From: Girardinichthys multiradiatus
Taxonomy: Eukaryota > Chordata > Actinopteri > Cyprinodontiformes > Goodeidae
Assembly (NCBI RefSeq): GCF_021462225.1
Contig: NC_061800.1
Location: 4,164,501-4,228,500 of the forward strand
Reading direction: 5' to 3'
Length of the DNA: 64,000 bases
Shown here: piece by piece, positions 23,876 through 35,300 of the stretch
Position numbering within the stretch: the stretch's first letter is position 1
Layout of the letters: each line of letters starts with the position of its first letter
Program-made: the position numbers and the translations under genes
The notes under the pieces: model-generated
Told to the model about the DNA's origin: nothing
Databases searched by the model: none
The model's input: the letters and a program-made list of their open reading frames with translations, nothing else

Positions 23876-23929
23876 TAAGAAATATGTAGTTATTATCCCT
23901 CACTCCCTCACCCCCTCTTAAAATCTACA

Positions 23930-24353
23930 ATCATCTTCTTTGTTTTATTCACGTTCAAGATGAGATGATTGTTTCCATACCATGCCACAAAGCGGTCCAC
24001 CACCTTCCTGTACTCAGCTTCTTGTCCATCTCTGATCCACACATCTGCGGAATCATCTGATTATTTCTGCAGATGACAGGAGTCTGTCTTGTACTGGAAG
24101 TCTGAGGTGTACAGAGTCTAAAGCTAAGGTTGAAGAGGTGCTGCAGAATCCCGCAGAGCTGCTCTGCACAGGCCTTCAGGACTCTAGAGCTGACACCATC
24201 AGGACCTGCAGCCTTATTCTGGTTCAGTCTCTCCCGCTGCCTCTTCACCTGACTTCTTGAGACACACAGGTGGAAGGGGGAGGCAAAGGGAGCATCAGCA
24301 TCTTCTGATTTGGTTGAAGACAAATATGTAAAAGCAGAAGGGTCCATGGCCAA
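23930..24353 (-). mobile_element. Non-LTR retrotransposon RT fragment
   Basis: A minus-strand frame 23955-24353 contains LNQNKAAGPDGVSSRVLKAC and LCGILQHLFNLS, the start of a LINE reverse transcriptase palm (KAxGPDGV). It is short, broken, and lies in the intergenic space upstream of sgo2. Confidence 0.7.
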
Positions 24354-24479
24354 GGTGGAAGATAATAATGAAGAAAAAGAAGATGGTTTTACAGGATCAA
24401 GAAGGCAAAAGGAAAAATGAGAAGAAGGAGCAGAAAGCAGGAAAAAATAATAACAAGACTAAGATTAAGACTTACAGGA

Positions 24480-24860
24480 CATAATTAAATGTCTTACAAT
24501 ACAAAAGCATAATACAGGAAAATGTGACCACTGGAGGGAGGGTGAAACAATAGAACAAGTTATATTTGAATGTCAGAAATATGAGAACGAAGGAGAGAAC
24601 TGGAAAAGATTAAAGAAAAGTTGCAAAACAATTTAGGGATCAAGCATATACCATTTATTTGATTTAAAAGCAACACAATTAAATAATAGAATTTAATCAT
24701 ATATTATAAACACACATACACTTGAGAAATGCAACCACGATGAATCACACTCCATACCAGTTTGTGGTGGTAATACACATCTTCAGTTTTTTTTTTGTTG
24801 TTGTTGTTTTTTTGCCAACCGCCAATAAGCACCAGAAGAAGAGGTAGTAGCTTGGCGGAT
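24480..24860 (+). mobile_element. I-type LINE 3' end fragment
   Basis: The sequence around 24510-24600 encodes a broken match to the C-terminal zinc-binding tail of the I-type element at 26150-26340. It is followed by the phrase CAACCGCCAATAAGCACCAG and an AGAAGAAG tail, the 3' end of the same family. Confidence 0.55.
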
Positions 24861-24899
24861 TTATTTATTTATGTTAATTTTTGGAAAGTATTCAATAAC

Positions 24900-26458
24900 G
24901 TCTTAAACAAAATCTACAAAACTGGTATATGATTAAATAACTGACTTTGACAAGGCGTTTGCCGTAGTTATAGGCCCATTGCACTAACTCATGTATAGGT
25001 ATTATGGAGAGAATGATAACTGAAAGATTACATATTATGTAGAAAGTAGAGGAATAATGTCAGCATATGGGTTTAGAAAAGGAAGAGGTACAATGGACCC
25101 CATTGTATGTTTGAATTCAGATATTAGAAAAGCCCAAGTTAATAGGGTTGCGATGGTAGCGTTATTTTTTGATATTGAAAAATCGTATGATATGGTATCT
25201 TCCTTGGATTACCTTTAAAACCATCACACCAAGATGGCGCCGACGATGGTAGCCTCGGAGTTTCGCTCTCTCTTTGTTTTTGTATTTTGTGTGTTTTTAT
25301 GTTTTTCAAGCCACATTACTGTGGTCTCATTCAGTAGAGAGGAACTTCTCAACATCAGAGAGTCCTCTCTTGGGATTTGGGTAGGGAAATGGGATTACAA
25401 GAGAAGAGATATAGCAAAGCTGTGCCCTATTCAGTTACACCTTATTGGTTGTTTCCTAACAATAGTGTTAATCTAGATATCCATAAAGAAATGCAGATAT
25501 ATAAAGGAAATAGGAATTGCATAGATGTAGTAAATCACAGAATTGAGAACACATTCAAATAATTTCTTGTAAAATATACAGATGGTTCTAAGGATTCAGT
25601 CAGGTAAAACAGGATTTGCATATTTTTTTCCTGAACGAAACGTAATATTGAAACAAAGAACATCAGATCATTTAGCTGTCTTTACAGTTGAACTGATGCA
25701 ATTCTGGTGGCGTTACAAAACAGAATAGAAAAAGTTCTATCTGCTCAGATTCACTGTCCTCCTTGATGTCATTTGTGGGTTTCTCATCCGAAAGCCGCAT
25801 AGATTTAGTATATGAAATTAATGAAACTTTATTTAGACTTACACAATTTCATTTAATAGTTAAGTTCATGTGGATTCCTGCTTATAAAGAGATTGAAGCT
25901 GATCATGTTGCAGATCTTCTTGCCAAACAATCTTTAAATCAAGATAGAATTATGGAAATTGCATTTCGTAAATCCAAAATAAAATATGTTATTAAGAACA
26001 AAGTAAAATCAGAAGGGCAGCGGCTTTGGGAAGAGGGAACCAAAGGTCGACATCTATTTCAAATAGAAAAAACAGTAGGGAAAATGGAAGCGATTGGAGA
26101 ATATCGAAAAGAACTGGCAGTCATTACAAGATTAAGATTAGGACATACACGATTAAATAAAACTTTACATATCTTGGGTAAACATCCAACAGGCAGATGT
26201 GATTGTGAAATGGATTTGGAAACAGTAGAGCATGTTGTAATTCACTGTGAAAAGTATAGGGTGAGCAGAGAAAAATTAAAGCATGAATTAAGGACGTATG
26301 GTGTGGAAACATTAAGATTTTTAAAACAAACTGGATTATTTGCAAGAAAATAAATTGTTAGGTACTCTGGCCCACACTCCAGGACAGCAGATGGCGATAA
26401 TGCAACTAAACGTTTGATGCCACCCGCCAAAATTTCCAAAAAGAAGAAGAAGAAGAAG
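24900..26458 (+). mobile_element. I-clade-like LINE remnant with RNase H, (GAA)n tail
   Basis: Broken frames appear in order. First an RT palm near 24970-25200 (RPIALTH and FGFRKGRGTMDPIVCL can be read with frameshifts). Then an RNase H start, KYTDGSKD, at about 25570-25595. A continuous frame 25763-26353 follows, with the RNase H C-terminal part (IVKFMWIPAYKEIEADHVADLL) and a CxC-H-C tail (GRCDCEMDLETVEHVVIHC). It ends in a (GAA)n tail at 26440-26458. About 25215-25375 looks like a foreign insertion, the 5' end of another LINE beginning CCAAGATGGCGCCGACGATG. RNase H is a hallmark of the I group; the assignment is by recollection. Confidence 0.7.
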
Positions 26459-26459
26459 G

Positions 26460-26534
26460 CGTATGCCGTCGTTATTTTCGAATCTTATCATTTTTTAGAA
26501 GACAAATGCTCCCGCTGAAAGACTTTTAAAGACG
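26460..26534 (+). other. sgo2: Probable sgo2 5'-UTR exon
   Basis: Ends at a strong donor, AGACG|GTAAGT, at 26534. The single ATG inside it is followed by a stop within eight codons, so translation would start in the next exon (29351 on). It starts directly after the GAA tail of the LINE; the true transcription start is unknown. Confidence 0.45.
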
Positions 26535-26964
26535 GTAAGTCTGGACTAAGTTGTGACGGAAACTAGTTTAGTTGTTCCTGTTAGACATTAGCCAATGTGG
26601 ACTGTTAATTTAGTCAAATGAAGAAAAGTTATGGGTAAAACGTTGACATTTTTTGTCAGTTGTTTTAACGCGGATGAACGCGAGGGTTGAATGGTGATCT
26701 GGTTTCAAGTAAAAAATGATTTCTGCCATTATACACTTATGATTTTGTGGAGTTATAGAGTAGCATATATTCTAGCAGATGCGATAATATTTCGATCTGA
26801 ACTAAATCAAATCTGTTTCTTTTTAAAGTGTTCCATAAAAAATTGCATATTAGTTGCCAAATAAATATGATTGGAAACTGTTCTTGTAATGTGTGCTCCA
26901 GAACAGACACATGTAAACAGGGAAATGCTTGATGATAGGTGGATAATCACGATGTTTTGGCTGA

Positions 26965-28095
26965 GGATTTACACTGCTTTACAAAAGTATTCATACCCAT
27001 TGAATTTATTCACATTACAACCCCAAAAATACTGATATATTAATGGGCTGTGATTATTTATTTACATTATTTTGGCTGCGATAGAACAACCCAATCTAGT
27101 GAATAGTGAAGTAGAAGGAAATAATTAATTTATTCCTATCAATATTACAAAGAACAGCTTGCTAATTATACAGTTACCTTGCATTTTAAGTTTCTTATTA
27201 TATTTGGGGATGATGGATATTTAATGCAGCAGAGGAGGTTCTTGTAAAGCCACTGAGAAACTACAATGAAGTAGTTTCATTGTTAAACAGCAGATGTCGG
27301 CAGATGCTGATTTTTCAATGAAAATGTCATTTTCCCATCAGCTTGATAGACTATTTATAGACTACTCACTATCTGGGGTCTATGTTTGCAATGAACCATT
27401 ATGACTGTTTAGTTAGGTACTTGTTTATTTATCGCAAGCCATGAGGTCATCATGACATTCCCCAAAATAATCACACATTACATTTTCTCCTATGGTTACG
27501 ATGCCATATTTCCCCACAGCATTATGCTGCATTTCCAATGTTTTACTGAAGTGGTAATGTGTTATGGGTAATGCACAGTGTTTACAGTTTAATGCCATAT
27601 ATCATGTGTTGTGTAAAAAGGTTAGTCCTGATCTTCTGAAAAAAAGCAACTTGTTCTACATGTCTGCTGTGTCCCATACATGGCTTTTGGCAAACTGTGG
27701 CTGTATTCTGGAGATTCTTCCACAAAGCCCAGAGTTGTGGACTTAAAAATTAATTGTTCCTGTTGACAGATTCTTCCACCTGAGCTGTGGATCTCTGCAG
27801 TTCCTCCAGAGTCACTATGAGCCTCTAGGCTGCTTCTCTGATTAATGCTCTCCTTGCAGTCCATCAGTTTTGGTGCTCTTGGCAGGTTTGCAGCTGTGCT
27901 ATACTCTTTCATTTTTGGATGATTAATGATGTTTTTCCACTAATGTTCTCTTAGGCCTTCACAGAACAGCTACAATTATACCAAGATTACATTAAAACAC
28001 AGGCATACTCTACTAATTAGGTCAGTTCTGAGAGGAACTGGTTGCAATTTTTTTTTATTCAGCAGCATTGAGAAGGAACCTTAAAACAAATGATC
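26965..28095. mobile_element. Degenerate DNA-transposon repeat in sgo2 intron 1
   Basis: Begins with TTTACAAAAGTATTCATACC, a phrase typical of widespread fish cut-and-paste elements, and continues with non-coding relics such as ACCTGAGCTGTGGATCTCTG. Related decayed copies are at 36115-36960 and 46030-46690. The superfamily is not certain. Confidence 0.5.
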
Positions 28096-28184
28096 TGCCT
28101 TTGTAAAAACAAAAAACAAGATGTATCTATGTATCATTTTCCTTCCCCTTAATAAAATACATCCTTCTGTGGCTCTTGCACTTG

Positions 28185-28760
28185 GCCGGGCGCCTGGCTG
28201 CGGTTGGCGGTCGGGTGGGTGGGGCGGTGGAGCATGTCTTGTGCCTTCACTGGGGCGGCTGGCGGGTTAGCTCCCTAGGACTTCTGCACCGTGGTTGCCC
28301 TGGGACTCTCCCCTGCTCTTCTCTGGGGGGGTTGCGGTAGTCGTGGCGGTGGTTCTCCTGGGGTTCCTGTGCTCTGGGGGGGGGCCTTTAGATGTCTTTG
28401 GTTCGGATCTCCTCCGTATCTGTCCCAGGTCCAGGGGGACAGGTCTGTGGCTCCTCACACTCGCTTTTGCGTATTTTGTATGGAGAAACCTTGTATTCAC
28501 AAGCGCGCTCACACTCAGACCCACAGGTGTTTAGACTCAGGTGTCAACAGATAAACAAATGTTCTATATTGAGCTGCATTTACCACTAAATACATCTGGC
28601 ATTCATAAGTACTGTGCACGTTTTGGTAACAATGCTGTTATTATAAATGTTTCTGCGGGTGTAGAAGGAAGCAGGATGTTATCTTGTAATCTCTTCATCT
28701 GGTGTTTGGGGGGTAACCTGCCTGGTCTGGGGGAGTTACCTGCCTCTAACCCGGAACACT
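28185..28760. repeat. GC-rich dispersed repeat, copy 1
   Basis: It shares about 500 bases with 52590-53335 in the same orientation, including TTCTCCTGGGGTTCCTGTGC and AACAGATAAACAAATGTTCT. A third, partial copy at 61860-62225 is inverted. It is unusually G/C-rich for the area and its family is unknown to me. Confidence 0.7.
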
Positions 28761-29376
28761 GAACCCAGATAAAACAAGTCACATGACAGTTTATTTAAGA
28801 GGCAGACATAATTTCACATAGGAGAGGAGCTTGACATTTTCTGGACATCACAGGTCTCACACCTCCTTAGAGCTCAAAATGAGAGCATAGAAGAGATCAC
28901 TTTTATTGGGAAAACTGGGAAAATGTGCTTGTCGACCAAAATCCTCTCTGACATCTGTAGATGTACAGTGGAGGTGGCCATCACACTGTAAGAAAGGAAG
29001 ACACTCTGAATGTAATAACATCTCCACTGAACATTTTAGAAGTAACTTATTTATCTGAAGGAACATTCTTGCAGCCAGGTCATCAGGGCCACAGCATAAC
29101 TAAAGATGATACACACTCCAAACACACTCTACATGGATGTGAAATCAGGGAATAGAAACCTAACAGTTTCTCCCCCCACAACTTGCTAGACTCATGAGTC
29201 CTGAATGTAAATGTTCATCCATACTTCAGTGTACTTTCAGCCCCACTGACTGCTCAGTACTGCTGGCAGAAGGCAGAGAAGCACAGTTAGAATTCAGTGA
29301 TTCTAACATGTCTTCTATCTGTTCAACATGACATCTCTGTCTTTCCTCAGGTATCTGGGCTTTTGTCGTCAGTCTC

Positions 29377-32300
29377 ATGATGTTCCCCATGAAGATGATG
29401 ACGCCATCGAAGCCATCGAAGCAGACATCAGCCATGGCTTCAAAGATCAAAAACAAAATTCTCAGTGGGTTATTGTTGATCGTTTTTGCTGTGGCTTTCA
29501 CAGAGAGCAGAGGAGACTGAGTAGTTTTAACACCATCTTCCTTTTACACCAGACACCTCCTCCTTCTTCAAGGTCTCCCTGAAGAACAACAACAAGGCCC
29601 TGGCTCTTGCTCTGCAGGCCCAGAAGGAGAAGAGCAGGCAGCTTGAGATGGAGGTGGTGTACCTACAGAAACAGGTAGAAGCTCTCTGCTTTGAGCTGGC
29701 TACCAAAAAATACAAGCAGAGAAAACTGGTGAGTGTGACAGCGGCATTTCTTCTCTTGCCAGAGCTGATGAGACAATGTGAGTAATGTGGGATTTCGTTT
29801 GATTATTAACTGGTTGACTGACTGCTTGTTCTTGTCCTGCTCCTACAGCTGCTAATCCTGAAAAATCTCCACAGTAACACTCTGCAGCACCTGAACATGG
29901 CAGCAGAACTCGTCTCTGACAACGTAAGAAGGCCTCCGTATTATTTTGTTCTTTTTTGACCTTGGTTTGACCTGACATGCAGATTACAACTTCATTTCGT
30001 ATCTGAATCTGGTGAATGCAGTTTAATGCTTAGCAGTAAGAAATGACTAATTCAGCCTGTTCAACAGGAACAGCTTCCTTGTTCTTACTGAATAAAACCT
30101 TCCCACAGTATAATGCTGTTTAAATTATCATTGCAGCTACACTCCAATGTTGAGAAAGCTGATGGATAATGTGGCCTGATGGGACTTTACAGAGTATCTA
30201 GAAAGGGGGGGGGACAGCAGAACTGTCCAGCACTTGTTCAGTTCTGGTGCAAACCTCCCTTTTGTCTTTGGGATAAATAAATAAAAATTGGATTATGTTT
30301 TTGACCCGGTTGCTTGACCCGGTTGTAATATGTTGCACGCTGCAAATACACCAATCTTCCTCCGTCATCTCATTTTCAAGTTCTCATTCCCATTTTTCTT
30401 TTATATATTTGTCGAATTCCACCTACTCTTGAAAAGAGCTTGGTACAGTGCTAAAATCACCCTACCCATCTTTCCTTTATACGCATCAATTATTACCTTG
30501 ATTACTCCACTTTGTTCTACAGTTTTGTCTATTTTAATTTTCTTTATATAATAATCCCTTGTCGGTAGATAAAGCTCTGCATTTATCTGTCCCTTATCTA
30601 TTATTGTGCATTGCTGTAATACCCTCCCTAGACCATCTCCTAAAACCGATATCTTCCCTTCCTGCCTGGAATCTTGTATCATATTCTAACCATCCCAGGA
30701 TTCAATAGCTTTCCATTTGGCTGCATAATTCAGGTTACACCAACCAACTATGGCCCTCATCTGCACTGCATAATAATAATCCTTTAAGTTTGGGACCACC
30801 ATGTCACCTTTATGTTTAGGTAATTGTAGTGTTATAAATCTGATCCTGGGCCGCTTCCTTCCCTAAATAAATTGAGAAAACCCTTCTATCCCATTCTATA
30901 AATTGATTTTGCGGTATAAGTAAGGACTGGTAGAGATACAGCAATCTCTGCAATATATTCATTTTGGTTATTTCAATTCTTAAGCTTAGGTCTAGAGTCT
31001 GCATTGCCCATCTTCCTAAGTCTCTTTAATGCTTGTGTTAATTTGTTTGTAATTTGTCTTTTCCTTCTGTAATGTTTACTTCCAGATATTTAATTTCATC
31101 TGCGTCCCACTTAAGTCTATATTTATCTCTGATCCTAATTGTTGGAGTGTAGTTTAGAGCCAGTATCTGTGTCTTGATCACGTGTCTGTTCTCAGAACAT
31201 TGTCCATATTCCTCCAGTAGGTCCATTAGCCTAGGAAAACTCACATCTGGTTTTCCTCTGTATGCTTTCAAATCATCTGCAAATAGACCTAATTTGTGTT
31301 CTGAACCACCTACTTCCACTTCCTCTATGTTCTGATTCTGCCTGATTGCTTGGGCCAGGGGTTCAATGAAGATGTTGGAAAGTGTTGGGGATAGACAGCA
31401 GCCCTGTCTTGTTGATCTCTTCAACTTCATTCTTTTGGTCAGATTTCCATTCACCTTGACTCTTGCTGTGGGCTCATGATAAAATTCTCATTAAAACCAA
31501 ACTTTTTAAAGACATTATACAAATATATCCATCTCACACTGTCAAATGCCTCTCTGGGTCCATATTCACAAGTAGCACACATTCTTTTCTCTTTTTGGCC
31601 TCCTCCACTATATCTACAGTTTTCCTTATGTTATCTTGTGCCTGCCTTCCTCTTATAAAGCCTGTTTGGTCCTCATCAATAATTCCAGGCATAAATGCCT
31701 CAAATCTTTTGGAGATTATTGACGTAAATATTTTATAGTCGACATTAAGTATTGATATTGGGTGGTAACTACCGCATAGTTCCTTATCCTTACCTGCTTT
31801 TGGTATTATAGAGATTATGGTTTCTTTCCAGGATGGTGGAATTTTCCCTTCCTTCATGGTATAATTAAATGATTTCAACATTACTGGGCTTAGCTCTTCT
31901 TTGAATATCTTATGAAATTCAGATGAGAACTAATCCCAACCTGGAGTTTTATTACATTTTGCTCTCCTAACTGCATCCCTCATCTCTTTCTCTGTAATGA
32001 CCAAGTTTAACACTCTGTTCTGACGCCCCCCCTATTGATGGCAGATCCAGGTGTTGGAGAAAAGCTTTTCTACTCCTCATCCTCTGCCTCTGGCTGTGTG
32101 TATAGTGCCCTATAGTACTCCTCAAATGCCCTCTCTATATTCTCCGGTTCACTTAATAATTTTTTGTTTGTGGGAATCTAATTTTATGGATAGTGTTTAA
32201 TGTTTGTTGTCTCTTAATCCATCTGGCCAATAATCTGCTTGCTTTGGGTCCCCCTTCGTAGTATGTCTCCTTCACAAATCTAGCTTTTTTTCCTCTTCCT

Positions 32301-35300
32301 TCTGATATCCTTAATCTTTTTAAATGTGTCTGTCAATCATATTATGATGTGGTCTTGCTAATTCCTTTAATTGTCCATTTAATTGATGATATTCTTCCAG
32401 TTTGTTTTCCTTTATAAATGTAGTGTGTGCTATTAATTTATCTCTAATAACGCATCCCAAAGAATGGCTGGGTCTACTTCTCCATATTAATTTTCATCCA
32501 TGTATCTGATTATATCTCTCCTTATTTCTTGCACTACATTTTTTTATTATTCAGTAGCCCCACATTTAGTCCCCAGATTGTACTCTTTTTATTTCCTATT
32601 ATTTAGATTAATTGTTAAATGAACTGCACTATGGTCCGACACGTCTGTTGAACCTATCTTACATTCCTCTACCCTGTGTATATCGGCTTTTGTCAACAAT
32701 AAATAATCGATCCTGGAATATGTTGAGTGTGAGAAATGTGTATAGTCTCTATCTTGTCTATGCATTTCCTGCAATATATCTATGACTCCCAGTTCCTTTA
32801 GTTCAACAAACATACATTTTGTGATATGATTCTTAGTCTTCCTTTTGCTTGTTGTACCCAAATCATAATTTAATACCACATTAAAGTTCCCTCTGCAAAT
32901 CAAAATTCCCTCCATTTCCATCGTTAAAATATCAAACAGAATTAAAAAAAAAAAATTTTCACTGTCTGGTGGTACATACATATATTTCTAAATGGGACCA
33001 TTTATCCTTCCATTTTTCCCTTAACTGCCACATATCTTCCTTCTTTGTCAAAGATTTCTTGATTTTTTTTTAAATTTTAATTACCCTGACTAACAAACGT
33101 GTGAATTTAGCATTTATTTAAAAATACAAGGTGAAAGATTTATAATGACTGTTTTAAAAGGATTATATTGCATCATGAGTTAAACTATCCTAAAATACAC
33201 ACCATGCTTGTGCTAGATCCCCTGTAATGAAACCCAAAGTTGGATCGATAATCTATAAAACCTCATTAAAGACTAACATGTTATTACTATAACTGCTAAT
33301 TGTTGGACCATCTGACCAGCGGGTATCTAAACAATAGGCAGGAATTAAGAGTTGAAGCTGAAAATGTCTGTTTTCCTCCAGGATTCTCTAAGACTGTCAG
33401 GGGGCCGCCATGCCTTAAACATGGAAAACAGGGAGAATGATGCAGCCACACGGTCAGAAGTTACTGCTTTTACTTTGTTGTGCACCTTACAGCATGTAAT
33501 AGTTTCAGGAGATGTTAATGAGATCTGATGGTTATTTTACTGTATCTCTGTCTCACACATCATAGGCTTAATGACCGGTTAGTGCTGCAGCCTGAAATCT
33601 CAATGAATTCCTCCCATCTCAACAAAGATCTTGAAGGAAAACCACATCTGCCTGAAAGAAACACTGGTGAGGATGTTTTTGGTGTCCTCACTAGACGCAG
33701 CAAAACCTCAGATATTTATTGTGGTGGGTCATTTGACATCCTAGAACCCAGTGTAGAATATGTGCTGCAGTACTATAAATGAATGTCTTTTTTTCAGAAA
33801 GCGCCGATACCGAGGAAAGGCGTTTGAGCCGGTGTGTTCAAGCTAGTCTGACAGGAACATGTCGTCCATCCAGCAGCAGCCTGAGGAGCGAAGTAGAGCG
33901 GCTGTCGAGAGCATTGTCCCAGTCCAGCTTTGAAATAACCTCCATCCTCCGTCCTCAGAACAATCAAACATATGAAAACTCCACCGCATCCTTTTCTACT
34001 GATGTTAACGCTCCGAGTGTCTCCGCTTTGGAAACTGAGCCTCAATTAAAAAAAACGGACAATTCTGTGCTTCTCAATACATCAATGGAGATTACTGTGA
34101 GTAACGCTGCTGAAATCATCACCGTAGAAACCAAACCCAAGAAAAAAGGTCATTCCTGCAAGCCGAAAGGCACAAAGGGTCAGCAGGGGGCATGCGGTTC
34201 CAGTGCAGGTGTTCAGAATGGTTTAAATGGGAGACCAAAGAAGGGACCTGCTGAAACTCCTACACACATGATTGAACAGCCACCGGAAGATAAAGACCCA
34301 GGAGTTCTTCAACTTCAGTTACCAAAAACACTCAGCAAGAATGTGAAAACATCTCGTATTCCCAAACTTGACCATCATCAGAAGGCACCCAAGAGCACTA
34401 CTGACCCCTGTGACACTGAATTACAGGAAGCAGATGATTATTTTTCTGATCGTAAGGATATTTCTTTGAAAGCTGGTGATAGTGAACCAAAAGAAGGTTC
34501 AGCAAGTTCTAAAATCACCTACAGAAGGTCCAAAACTAAAGTTAAGAGGCGGTCTGCAATCATTCACAAGGTCCCATCAGCTTCAGCCCTGCTTCCTCTT
34601 GATGATGAGAGCCAACAGTCCCGTCTGGAGAAGGTCCACAATGAAGAGAAGGCAGAAAACAGAGAGCCACACCCACCACATGACCCCATCCTCTATCCAG
34701 AGGAGGTGGCATCTTCAGAGCTAGAGTTGGTAGAAAATCAGCCTCCTGAAGTCTGGAGGAAAACAGAGAACAAACCAAGATGCAGAAGTACATTTGTCAT
34801 CTCCGTTTTCAGGGACAGTAAGTCACCAGTTCTGGACCATGACCTGATACTTCCTGCAGAGCCCCACAGTGAGGCTGAGGAGAAGCTGAAATATGTGGCT
34901 GGCAAAAAAACGTCACATTCAGATCCGCTCACAGAAACCCGCAACTCTTTAAAGCGTCCTCTGGTGGAATCTTCAGAGCATAATCGTGAAGTCTTGCCAG
35001 TGGATCAACACGACCCTTCAGGATTAGAGCACCACAAACATAAAAAATCCAAAAGAGAAGATGCAGGAGGATCCAGAAAAAAGAAGATGTCACTGGAGAA
35101 GTGTGCTGGTGGTTCAGATACCAGGCAAAAGAAGAAAACTAAAAACAACCGAGAAGTTTCATCTAAAAATGAAGCTAGTCTGCATTTTGCCTGCAGAGAG
35201 GAGCCTCCTTCCTGTAGCACTTATGGTCCTGAGGTCAGAAGAGAAGGTGAAGATGCTTTTCAGATGGTGCACAGCCGTGACAGTCATGACATTTCTGAAG

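Noticed and set aside
25234..25476. A plus-strand 80-codon frame starting MAPTMVASEF
   Set aside because: The start sits in a LINE 5' fragment inserted into another LINE, and the frame crosses that junction.
33528..33782. An 84-codon frame ending just before the big sgo2 exon
   Set aside because: Only 33566-33666 is exon; the rest is intron read-through after the GTGAGG donor at 33667.
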